From an uncultured bacterium (lineage in GTDB: Bacteria > Acidobacteriota > Thermoanaerobaculia > Multivoradales > JAHEKO01): a DNA stretch of 13,606 nt. Shown in pieces: positions 1 through 5,486 of the stretch (position 1 is the first letter of the stretch; each line of letters begins with the position of its first letter). The DNA lies in contig CALILB010000385.1 in assembly GCA_938016625.1 (NCBI GenBank), positions 1 to 13,606 on the forward strand, read 5' to 3'. Under the pieces are notes generated by a model. That model had not been told where the DNA came from. It saw only the letters and a list, made by a program, of their open reading frames with translations, and ran no database searches. The position numbers and the translations under genes are program-made.

Positions 1-118
1 AGGAGACCCCGGTGACAAAGCCCTGGAAGTGAGGGAAACGGACATCGATATCCGTGCGGACGGGAATCCGCTGAGAGGCCGAAGCCCGTGTTTTTCTGCC
101 GTTCAATTCCGCTGACAT
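1..118 (-). CDS. PilZ-domain protein, N-terminal fragment (partial)
   Basis: The minus-strand frame runs from an ATG at 116-118 off the left edge, giving 39 residues. They include QRIPVRTDIDVRFPHFQGFV, which matches the start of a PilZ domain: an RxxxR motif (Arg17 to Arg21, the cyclic-di-GMP-contacting arginines of the family) followed by a beta-strand ending in 'RFP.F..FV'. The second PilZ motif (D/NxSxxG) would lie beyond the window. An in-frame TAA lies 14 codons upstream of the ATG, and the only other start in between is a TTG two codons upstream, so the N-terminus is well bounded. No good Shine-Dalgarno is visible. The gene lies 98 bp downstream of the flavin reductase on the same strand. 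It would be a c-di-GMP-responsive regulator or adaptor; this is family knowledge applied to a short fragment. Confidence 0.6.
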   Translation of the reverse strand, partial: MSAELNGRKTRASASQRIPVRTDIDVRFPHFQGFVTGVS

Positions 119-159
119 CGGCAAGCGCGCTCGATTGGGCCGCCTGGTTCCAATGGGCC

Positions 160-165
160 ATTATA
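160..165 (-). promoter_or_regulatory. Possible -10 box upstream of the PilZ gene
   Basis: On the minus strand this reads TATAAT, an exact match to the sigma-70 -10 consensus, about 41 bp upstream of the PilZ ATG and inside the 98-bp gap after the reductase. No convincing -35 hexamer lies at 16-18 bp. The PilZ gene may therefore have its own promoter as well as read-through from the reductase gene. Confidence 0.3.
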
Positions 166-216
166 GTAGACGGCCTTTTGTTGTCTGTTGCCGTCTTCAC
201 CTTGACGGCGATATGG

Positions 217-1119
217 CTAGCCGTAGCTTTCGCGGTGGATCCGGTCTTTGGCAACACCGAGCGAGTCGAGTGCTTCCAGAACCGTTTCCATAAAGCGGGG
301 TTTGGGTTTCTGTCCGGTCTCTTTGGCCGCGAGTCGATCCCATTTGCTGACCGCCGGACCGCAGGCAAAGACCTCGACCGCCGACGGATCGGTAACGTGT
401 TTGCGGACGAGATCGAAATCGACCCGACCGGAGTGGTAGTTCTTCCCGTAGCCGGTGGCCTCCGAGTCGCGGCTGAGGGCGTAGACGACCTCCAGCCGAT
501 CCGGATGCCTGTGAGTCAGCTCGTCGAGCTCTCGCCGGAAGATGACATCGGGTCGTGTCTTGTTGCCGTAGACCATGGTGTGACGGAGCTTTGGCTCCGT
601 AGACAGAGCGTGTTTGAGGATGCTCATGTTGGGTACGACCCCCGAGCCGGCACAAATGTGCACCAGATGATCGGTCCGGTCCCCGATGTCGTCGGGTAGG
701 ACGTAGGGGCCTCCAAAGCCGGTTACCACCATGCGGGCTCCCGGCTGAATGCGCCATACCATGAGGGGTGAGAGGAGAGGGGGGTAGAGAGTCACCTGCG
801 GGATGTACCTCTCCTCCTTGACCGTGATCGCCAGGTACTGTTCATGTGGTGCCGAGGAGAGAGAGTAGGCGCGGGCGGGTTCTTTCTTGCCCTTCGTCTC
901 TTCGAAGTAGTCGATAAATCGCTCCAGGGCCGGAAACTGGTGTGGATCGATGGTCAGGAAGTGACCGGGCTTGTAATCGAGCCGATCGTTGCCGGTAAAT
1001 AGCACGAGCGTAGCGGTATCCGGTGTCTCCCGAGTCACCTCTGCAACCATGACCTCGAGCTGCTTGATTTTCGGCCGCGGGGCGGTCTCCGGATCGGGAG
1101 GGCTCTGCAAGCTACTCAT
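217..1119 (-). CDS. FAD/NAD(P)-binding oxidoreductase, ferredoxin-NADP reductase superfamily
   Basis: The 300-residue protein has the three signatures of the superfamily in order. The flavin-binding RAYSLSSAP (83-91) ends the N-terminal beta-barrel, CAGSGVVPNMSIL (156-168) is the nucleotide-binding glycine/proline motif, and CGPAVSKWDR (253-262) is the C-terminal Cys-Gly-Pro motif. There is no cysteine-rich [2Fe-2S] domain at either end; the chain stops shortly after the reductase fold (...RIHRESYG). It should move electrons from NAD(P)H through FAD to a separate partner such as a ferredoxin or an oxygenase component, but no partner is encoded in the window. A loop of about 25 residues (Asp58 to Glu80) precedes the RxYS motif and is longer than in classical FNRs. 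The start is the first ATG after a gene-free region carrying a promoter and palindrome. The Shine-Dalgarno is weak. Superfamily is secure; substrate is unknown. Confidence 0.85.
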   Translation of the reverse strand: MSSLQSPPDPETAPRPKIKQLEVMVAEVTRETPDTATLVLFTGNDRLDYKPGHFLTIDPHQFPALERFIDYFEETKGKKEPARAYSLSSAPHEQYLAITVKEERYIPQVTLYPPLLSPLMVWRIQPGARMVVTGFGGPYVLPDDIGDRTDHLVHICAGSGVVPNMSILKHALSTEPKLRHTMVYGNKTRPDVIFRRELDELTHRHPDRLEVVYALSRDSEATGYGKNYHSGRVDFDLVRKHVTDPSAVEVFACGPAVSKWDRLAAKETGQKPKPRFMETVLEALDSLGVAKDRIHRESYG

Positions 1120-1149
1120 CGGTCTTCGGCCTGCTGGTGGGCGCTGGAG

Positions 1150-1186
1150 AATATATGTATTTGGGACTTGTGAAAACTTTCACAAG
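1150..1186 (-). promoter_or_regulatory. Promoter with CRP/FNR-family type palindrome for the reductase gene
   Basis: Positions 1167-1186 form a perfect palindrome, CTTGTGAAA-AC-TTTCACAAG (9-bp arms, 2-bp centre). It contains TGTGA-N6-TCACA, the core recognised by CRP-type regulators. On the minus strand a TATATT -10 candidate lies at 1155-1150, about 30 bp before the reductase ATG. The palindrome centre falls near -33 relative to the expected start of transcription, so it overlaps the -35 position. That favours repression, or activation from another start site. The palindrome is seen directly; the regulator family is inferred. Confidence 0.55.
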
Positions 1187-1384
1187 CTGTTACTATCGCC
1201 ACAAGAAAGCTCGAAAGAGCACGGGCAGGGAGGTTCCCCTTTCGGAAGAAATTCCTTTCAACTTTAGCTGAGACCCAAGTCGTCTCAAGCTCGAAACCAA
1301 GCCCACCCCAATCCCCGGCAGCTGACCGGGGTAAAATCAATCGATAGTTCATACCAATAATCGGAACCTCCCCTCTTTGCCCAC
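1187..1384. other. Gene-free region with small stem-loops
   Basis: No convincing gene is seen between the reductase promoter and the large inverted repeat. Two small hairpins are visible. TGAGAC/GTCTCA at 1269-1287 has a 7-nt loop and extends to 9 bp with one bulge. CCCCGG/CCGGGG at 1313-1331 has a 7-nt loop. Neither is followed by a T-run, so they are not classical intrinsic terminators. A 10-bp inverted pair, GGGAGGTTCC at 1228-1237 and GGAACCTCCC at 1363-1372, spans the region and may be chance. Confidence 0.4.
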
Positions 1385-1483
1385 CCTGGAAATCTGGGGA
1401 CACAATACGCATTTTCCTGGAGAGTCGCACTATCGGTGCAATTCTTAGCTTGGAAATGCGTATTGTGTCCCCAGATTTCCAGG
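1385..1483. repeat. 99-bp imperfect palindrome, REP/MITE-like element
   Basis: Arms 1385-1417 and 1452-1483 are reverse complements over 32 bp, with a single extra T in the left arm (TTTT against AAA on the other side). They enclose a 34-nt loop. The loop carries a small nested hairpin, GCAC-TATCG-GTGC (1427-1439). The arm contains CTGGGGACACAATACGCATT, which resembles the palindromic repeats I recall flanking IS200-like REP-associated transposase genes; that resemblance is from memory. The element starts 8 bp after the DUF1684 stop, so it will also fold in that mRNA and may end or protect the transcript. No transposase is present, so it would be non-autonomous. Confidence 0.75.
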
Positions 1484-1490
1484 AACGGTT

Positions 1491-2444
1491 CTAGTTCCCC
1501 TTACGGTACACCTTCTCGCCGGCCTCGACCCGGATGGGTAGGCGGTTTTGCCGCGGGGGAAGCGGACAGGTGGCAAAGGCCGTAAAGACACACGGTGGAT
1601 TGTAGGATTTGTTGAAGTCGAGGCTGACCGATCCGCTCTCGTCCGGGGCCTGGGAATAGAGGTAGCGCCCACCACCATAGGTTTCCGTCCCGGTCGTCTG
1701 ATCGGCAAAGATGACAAACAACTCCTCGTCGCCGGGTTCCGCCAACACATCGAGTCTCAACTCCCGTCCGCCGATCTCGAAGACGACGGCTCCCCACGAC
1801 ACCTTTTGGCTGATGGTACCGAGCTCGGTGGGAATGGGGATCTCCTTTGGCGGCTCGTAGGCCTCGAATCGCGCGGCAACCTTCCACTCGGCGGACACCG
1901 GATAGTGATCGATACCCCGGAAATCGGCTCGCGACGGGTGGTTGGGGTCCTTTACGCGTACCCCAAACTTCTTGTTCCTCTCGATCACGTGGAAGCTGAT
2001 GCCGCCAATCTCGAGAGTGGTCGGCTCCCCTTGGGTGTCCGCCACCAGCGGTAGTGTGGTGACCGGCTTCCCCTGGTGGAGGATCTTCGTCGAGGGATCT
2101 GCTGCGAGTCGAAGCTTTTGTCCCGACAAAAAGATAGCGGCGGCAGAGGGGGGTGATGCGTCCGCCGGCAAGATTACCGTGTTGGAGGAGGCGGAGCCGA
2201 CGGTGTTCTTGCCTTCGTCCAGCCAATAGAGACCGATCAGGGTCAGCCAACCGTCTTCGGCAGTGAGCTGATCCACTCTATCCCTCCTCCAGGCTTCGAT
2301 CTCCCGGGAGTAAGACCCCTGCTCGATCTCCTGCGCGGCCAGGGGGGCTGCAGCGGCCACGACCAGGGCGACGATCAGCAGCCTCAGGAGCGGATGACGA
2401 CGGCAGCGCGACTCGGGATCGGGTCGAATATCTGGATCTGGCAT
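1491..2444 (-). CDS. DUF1684 family secreted protein
   Basis: The 317-residue protein has a signal peptide: basic residues at 13-21 (RCRR...R), a hydrophobic run from 22 to 35, and a likely signal peptidase I site at LAA|QE (37/38). The mature part carries the features of DUF1684: GWLTLIGLYWL (65-75), HYPVSAEW (180-187), and the C-terminal DFNKSYNPPCVF (276-287) followed by ATCPLPP (291-297). The two conserved cysteines (285 and 293) could pair in the periplasm. The family has no firmly established function. The gene is divergent from the folate operon and is followed by the large palindrome. There is no Shine-Dalgarno before the ATG, but a promoter-like -10 lies only 6 bp upstream, so the message may be leaderless. 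No other in-frame ATG lies near the start. Confidence 0.88.
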   Translation of the reverse strand: MPDPDIRPDPESRCRRHPLLRLLIVALVVAAAAPLAAQEIEQGSYSREIEAWRRDRVDQLTAEDGWLTLIGLYWLDEGKNTVGSASSNTVILPADASPPSAAAIFLSGQKLRLAADPSTKILHQGKPVTTLPLVADTQGEPTTLEIGGISFHVIERNKKFGVRVKDPNHPSRADFRGIDHYPVSAEWKVAARFEAYEPPKEIPIPTELGTISQKVSWGAVVFEIGGRELRLDVLAEPGDEELFVIFADQTTGTETYGGGRYLYSQAPDESGSVSLDFNKSYNPPCVFTAFATCPLPPRQNRLPIRVEAGEKVYRKGN

Positions 2445-2450
2445 TCGCCA

Positions 2451-2479
2451 AAGATAGCACCGGAGCGGGGACGGTTGAA
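2451..2479 (-). promoter_or_regulatory. Promoter of the DUF1684 gene, leaderless arrangement
   Basis: On the minus strand TTCAAC (2479-2474), a 17-bp spacer and TATCTT (2456-2451) form a sigma-70-like promoter with an extended TG just before the -10. Only 6 bp separate the -10 from the ATG, so transcription would begin at or next to the start codon. The absence of a Shine-Dalgarno agrees with this. Confidence 0.45.
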
Positions 2480-2498
2480 AAGGTTCGCCCGGGGGAGA

Positions 2499-2527
2499 TT
2501 GACAGCCGCTGTCTCAACCCGGATCAT
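2499..2527 (+). promoter_or_regulatory. Promoter of the pterin/folate operon with overlapping palindrome
   Basis: A perfect -35 TTGACA (2499-2504), a 17-bp spacer and GATCAT (2522-2527, four of six consensus bases) give a good sigma-70 promoter. A 13-bp palindrome, GACAGC-C-GCTGTC (2501-2513), overlaps the -35 and spacer, the usual place for a repressor site. The expected start of transcription lies near 2533-2535, leaving a very short leader that holds the AGGAAG (2536-2541) abutting the ATG at 2542. Confidence 0.5.
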
Positions 2528-2541
2528 TAATCCCCAGGAAG

Positions 2542-3336
2542 ATGGATCCACGGGGAAAGATCGCTTTGGTCACCGGCGCCGCCCGCCGACTGGGCCGCTC
2601 GATCGCCACGACTCTGGGTCGGGCCGGCAGCCACGTCGTCGTCCACTACTCGAGCTCTCGGCGGGAGGCGGAGAAGACGGCTGCCGAAATACGTGAGCTC
2701 GGCGTCGAGGTGTCTCTCGAACGCGCCGACCTCGGTCGGCCGGCGGAGGTAGAGACCCTGTTCGCCGCGATCGCCGACCGCTTTGGACGTCTGGACATCC
2801 TGGTCAACAGTGCCGCCAGCTTTGAGCGCAGATCGTTTGCCCAGATCACGGTCGCCGAGTGGGATTCCGTTCTCGCTGTCAACCTGCGAGCTCCATTTAT
2901 GTGCACCCAGCGCGCGGCCGCACTGATGGCTGCCTCCAAACGGTCTGCCGGGGAGCCCGGCCTGGTGGTAAACATGGTCGACTTGAGCGCGGTCCAGACC
3001 TGGCCGGGGTATGCACACCACGGGGTGTCAAAGGCCGGGCTGCTCCATCTGACGAGCGTTGCCGCGCGGGAGCTGGCCCCTGATGTAAGAGTCAACGCCA
3101 TCATCCCGGGTCCCATTCTGCCGCCACCCGGTATCGACGTCGGGAGCGACGAGTGGCGACGACATGGGAAAAGGGTGCCCCTCGGGCGAACCGGCAGCCC
3201 GGAGCAGATCGGGGAGACAGTCCTCTTTCTGACACGGAACGATTATGTGACCGGAGAGACCATATTCGTCGATGGTGGCGAGCATCTCGTCGGTACGGCG
3301 CTCCGCGCAAGTGGCGAATCCAGGGAGAAACCGTGA
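2542..3336 (+). CDS. PTR1/pteridine-reductase-like short-chain dehydrogenase with variant catalytic site
   Basis: This 264-residue SDR has the Rossmann cofactor motif TGAARRLG (11-18), the pteridine-reductase form with the conserved Arg16. It also has VNSAASF (88-94), NMVD (144-147), the SK of the active-site helix (163-164) and the C-terminal VDGGE. NMVD...GYAHHGVSK aligns without gaps to Leishmania PTR1 NMVD...GYTIYTMAK: Asp147 matches Asp181, Lys164 matches Lys198, and His160 replaces the catalytic Tyr194. FolB and FolK follow at once, supporting reduction of a dihydropterin or dihydrofolate with NADPH. The Tyr-to-His change makes activity uncertain. The start fits the family N-terminus (RGKIALVTG). 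It is the first gene of the operon and its stop overlaps a possible GTG start of the next gene. Confidence 0.85.
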   Translation: MDPRGKIALVTGAARRLGRSIATTLGRAGSHVVVHYSSSRREAEKTAAEIRELGVEVSLERADLGRPAEVETLFAAIADRFGRLDILVNSAASFERRSFAQITVAEWDSVLAVNLRAPFMCTQRAAALMAASKRSAGEPGLVVNMVDLSAVQTWPGYAHHGVSKAGLLHLTSVAARELAPDVRVNAIIPGPILPPPGIDVGSDEWRRHGKRVPLGRTGSPEQIGETVLFLTRNDYVTGETIFVDGGEHLVGTALRASGESREKP

Positions 3337-3338
3337 CC

Positions 3339-3710
3339 ATGGCCGCACTGGACAGAATCTTGATCAAGGACCTTCATCTGCGTGGGATTGTGGGGCTCAA
3401 CGAGTGGGAGCGCAAGAAGAAGCAGGACATTCTGATCAACCTGGAGGTGCTGACCGATACACGCGCCGCCGGTAGATCCGATGCGGTGGAGGATTCCATC
3501 AACTATCGGACCCTGACCAAGGACGTCATAGCCTACGTCGAATCATCGAGCCATTTTCTGGTGGAAGCTCTGGCGGCTGCTATTGCCCGGATCGTGGTGG
3601 TCGACCATGGGGCGGAAGGGGCCGTGGTCCGGGTCGAGAAGCTGGGGGCGCTTCGTTTCTCCTCCGCGGTGGGGGTGGAGATCGAGCGCCGCCGCACCGA
3701 TTTTGCCTAG
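3339..3710 (+). CDS. folB: Dihydroneopterin aldolase / FolX-type epimerase
   Basis: The 123-residue protein matches the family's usual length of about 115-125. IVGLNEWERKKKQD (17-30) carries the conserved Glu24, INYRTLTKDV (54-63) follows, LVEAL (74-78) holds the pterin-contacting Glu76, and EKLGAL (100-105) holds the conserved Lys101. FolB cleaves 7,8-dihydroneopterin to 6-hydroxymethyl-dihydropterin. Some segments (NYRTLTK, KLGALRFSSAV) are as close to E. coli FolX, the dihydroneopterin triphosphate epimerase, as to FolB. The FolK neighbour favours FolB. GGGAG at 3323-3327 could serve either this ATG (11-nt spacing) or an in-frame GTG at 3333 (5-nt spacing) that overlaps the SDR stop; the GTG would add two residues. 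The last bases overlap folK. Confidence 0.85.
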   Translation: MAALDRILIKDLHLRGIVGLNEWERKKKQDILINLEVLTDTRAAGRSDAVEDSINYRTLTKDVIAYVESSSHFLVEALAAAIARIVVVDHGAEGAVVRVEKLGALRFSSAVGVEIERRRTDFA

Positions 3711-4230
3711 CTCTGATCGATCAGGCCCCGTCCTCATCGCCCTGGGCTCGAACATCGAGCCGGTGAAGAACTTGCCACGGGCGATCTCGTTGTTGAATCG
3801 AGAGACCCCGGTGGAGGCTGTCTCACCCGTTTACGCAGCCGAGCCGGTAGGGAGCCCCGAGGCTCCCATGTTTCTGAACGCGGCGACGCGAATAAGAACC
3901 TCCCTTTCGCCTCGGGACTTGAAGTTTGGGGTGCTCCGCCCGCTGGAGGAGGAGCTGGGGAGGAAACGCTCCGCCGACCGCTATGCGCCGCGCCCGATCG
4001 ACCTGGATATCGCGATCTTTGGCTCTCTGGTCGTTGACGATCCGGACCGTGGTCTGGTGATCCCGGACCCCGAGATCGCCACCTGTGCGCATCTGGCGCT
4101 ACCCCTCGCCGACCTCGAGCCCCTTTTTCGACACCCGGTCTCCGGTGAGACGCTTGCCCAGCTAGCGGCCGCTTTTGCCGGCAGCGATTCGATCCGGATC
4201 TTCGACGAGCTCCGTCTGCAGCCCGGGTAA
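3703..4230 (+). CDS. folK: 2-amino-4-hydroxy-6-hydroxymethyldihydropteridine diphosphokinase
   Basis: FolK transfers pyrophosphate from ATP to 6-hydroxymethyl-dihydropterin, the step after FolB. The protein has ALGSNIEP (13-20), SPVYAAEPVG (41-50), and GRKR...RYAPRPIDLDI (86-103) with the Mg-binding Asp100 and Asp102 and Arg87/Arg97 matching E. coli Arg82/Arg92. In E. coli His115 and Arg121 follow in VPH.....R; here the same spacing has IPD.....C (Asp122, Cys128), so both are replaced. No ATG, GTG or Shine-Dalgarno is suitably placed. The TTG at 3703, inside the end of folB and 8 bp overlapping, is the nearest possible start and gives 175 residues. In-frame ATGs at 3583 and 3607 would overlap folB by over 100 bp. 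Translational coupling is likely. Family is secure; the start is uncertain. Confidence 0.85.
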   Translation: MPSSDRSGPVLIALGSNIEPVKNLPRAISLLNRETPVEAVSPVYAAEPVGSPEAPMFLNAATRIRTSLSPRDLKFGVLRPLEEELGRKRSADRYAPRPIDLDIAIFGSLVVDDPDRGLVIPDPEIATCAHLALPLADLEPLFRHPVSGETLAQLAAAFAGSDSIRIFDELRLQPG

Positions 4231-4246
4231 ACGGGCTGGCAGACGG
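4212..4246. terminator. Long stem-loop between convergent folK and membrane-protein genes
   Basis: CCGTCTGC-AGCCCG (4212-4225), loop GGTAAA, then CGGGCT-G-GCAGACGG (4232-4246) gives a 14-bp stem with one bulged G. It includes the folK stop codon in its loop. It can form in transcripts from both directions. There is no T-run on either side, so it may act as a barrier or 3'-end stabiliser rather than a classical intrinsic terminator. Confidence 0.5.
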
Positions 4247-4274
4247 TCACCTGTGGTGGAAGTCAGAGCTCCCG

Positions 4275-4745
4275 TCAGGGAGTGGTTTCGGGGATGCTCT
4301 CGACGTAGGTCGACTCGATCTCGTCCAGGTAGACCTGCCATCTGCTCAGATTGAGCCCGACAAGCAGCACCATCAGCAGCACCATGGCCAAAGCCGTCAT
4401 CAGTCTCGGCTTATAGTGGGGCTGGCCGGTGAGGGCGAACCGGATGTGGGTGACGAGATCCCAGGCGGCGAGGATACCGATCATCACGGCGATGATCAGA
4501 AAAGTCCAGTTGACCGTTGGCAGATCCTGGATATTCTGGGGGTTCTGGGCCGAGCCCAGCCAGATCAGGTTGCCCACGGCGTAGATCACCGTCAGCGCCA
4601 TCAAGGTCCCATAGGTCATCAGACGGGAGACGTTCTGGGTCCGACCCTCGCGGCGGGCCTGGGAGAGACCGAGATACTGGGCGGCGGCGAGCAGGAATAT
4701 GGCGGCCGCCAGGCCCACTTCCAAAAGGACAAGCGTCTTTATCAT
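4275..4745 (-). CDS. Four-helix membrane protein of unknown function
   Basis: I do not recognise this 156-residue protein. It has four hydrophobic segments at about 4-26, 43-63, 80-102 and 114-134. Basic loop residues (RREGR at 31-35, HYKPR at 110-114) and an acidic C-terminal tail (DEIESTYVESIPE, 141-153) are also visible. No catalytic motif is apparent. The even number of segments with a Lys-containing N-terminus suggests both ends face the cytoplasm. The gene lies 82 bp downstream of the pilin on the same strand but has its own TATACT box, so co-transcription is possible but not required. It is convergent with folK. There is no Shine-Dalgarno. Confidence 0.75.
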   Translation of the reverse strand: MIKTLVLLEVGLAAAIFLLAAAQYLGLSQARREGRTQNVSRLMTYGTLMALTVIYAVGNLIWLGSAQNPQNIQDLPTVNWTFLIIAVMIGILAAWDLVTHIRFALTGQPHYKPRLMTALAMVLLMVLLVGLNLSRWQVYLDEIESTYVESIPETTP

Positions 4746-4753
4746 GGCAATGG

Positions 4754-4759
4754 AGTATA
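4754..4759 (-). promoter_or_regulatory. -10 box of the membrane-protein gene, short leader
   Basis: The minus strand reads TATACT 8 bp upstream of the ATG. The -35 match at 17 bp (GCTACA) is poor. The distance implies transcription starting at or within a base or two of the start codon, which fits the missing Shine-Dalgarno. A small hairpin, GTGGC-CTTT-GCCAC on the minus strand (4783-4796), lies between this box and the pilin stop. Confidence 0.3.
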
Positions 4760-4827
4760 TCCCTTAGGGTTGGTTTGTAGCTGTGGCAAAGGCCACGGCC
4801 GGCAGAACGGTCTGAGGAGTGTCTTTA

Positions 4828-5349
4828 TTACTGTTCTTTCCAGTTTTGAGGCCAGCGGACAAACATCCCGTCCGCCCACACGATGTCGCTCTTATAGTTG
4901 GTGGAGACAAAGGGAGCCATGGTGTAGGCGGAGCCGTCCCAGAACCCATCTTTACCGGGGCTGCGGATCGCCAGAGCGTTCTCTTCGTTGAAGTCAAGAA
5001 TCTTCAAGTAGTAGTCCAGGTCACTGCCCCAACCATCACTTTGGGGGATGGTTGCCAGGTAGACCGGAACCATGATCGCGTCGAGCTGTTCGTGGGACAC
5101 ACTCTCGAAGTTGTCCATATCCACTACATCTGTACCGGCGGCGCCGGCCGCCGCGGCACCGGCCTGATCGGTCATCCAGTTCATCATGGCCTTGCCGATC
5201 GAGTTGACGTTGGCCATCGTCTTCCGCTGTTTGGCCTTCTCCAGGGAATCCAGATAGAAGGGCAGCAGGACGATGAAGATGAGCCCGACGATGGTGACGA
5301 TGACGATCAGCTCGACGGCTGTAAAACCCTTTTTCTGTGATCTGCGCAT
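4828..5349 (-). CDS. Type IV pilin / type II secretion GspG-like pseudopilin
   Basis: The 173-residue protein begins with a class III signal: RRSQKKG followed by FTAVELIVIVTIVGLIFIVL. Prepilin peptidase would cut after Gly8 to leave Phe1, with the conserved Glu5 (Glu13 of the precursor) and a hydrophobic assembly helix. The C-terminal half has GspG-like segments, IPQSDGWGSDLDYYL (101-115 region) and SPGKDGFWDG, matching the family's 'DPWG..Y.Y' and 'S.G.DG' patterns. No C-terminal disulphide pair is seen. It would be assembled into a pilus or secretion pseudopilus spanning the periplasm. The start is set by a strong Shine-Dalgarno, AGGGGGG on the minus strand at 5361-5355, 5 nt from the ATG. 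A sigma-54 type promoter lies upstream. No other pilus or secretion gene is in the window. Confidence 0.88.
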   Translation of the reverse strand: MRRSQKKGFTAVELIVIVTIVGLIFIVLLPFYLDSLEKAKQRKTMANVNSIGKAMMNWMTDQAGAAAAGAAGTDVVDMDNFESVSHEQLDAIMVPVYLATIPQSDGWGSDLDYYLKILDFNEENALAIRSPGKDGFWDGSAYTMAPFVSTNYKSDIVWADGMFVRWPQNWKEQ

Positions 5350-5420
5350 TTCAACCCCCCTAACGGGTGTGGATATCCGACTCCGGCGACGAGCGCCTGA
5401 ATTTTGCCGGTGTCATAAAG

Positions 5421-5437
5421 TGCAAACCCGATGCCAG
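5421..5437 (-). promoter_or_regulatory. Sigma-54 (-24/-12) promoter of the pilin gene
   Basis: The minus strand reads CTGGCATCGGGTTTGCA. This matches the sigma-54 consensus TGGCAC-N5-TTGCA at all but the sixth base, with the invariant GG and GC separated by exactly 10 bp. Transcription would begin near 5410, giving a leader of about 60 nt that holds the strong Shine-Dalgarno. Pilin genes are known sigma-54 targets in several bacteria. Confidence 0.6.
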
Positions 5438-5486
5438 TTGAAATCTCCCAGAAACCGATATTTTCGGGGAGCTGACCGAAAGCGCG

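Noticed and set aside
1228..1372. 10-bp inverted pair GGGAGGTTCC / GGAACCTCCC as ends of a small insertion
   Set aside because: There are no flanking target duplications or longer matches, and the 125-bp separation with short arms could be chance.
1116..1430. Minus-strand open frame of 104 codons upstream of the reductase
   Set aside because: It runs through the palindromic operator, several hairpins and one arm of the large inverted repeat, and its composition is not protein-like.
5401..5480. GCAAACC and GAAA elements near 5421-5482 resembling pieces of a c-di-GMP riboswitch
   Set aside because: The conserved GGGACGCAAAGC-type second half and flanking stems could not be laid out. GCAAACC is better explained as the reverse complement of the sigma-54 promoter.
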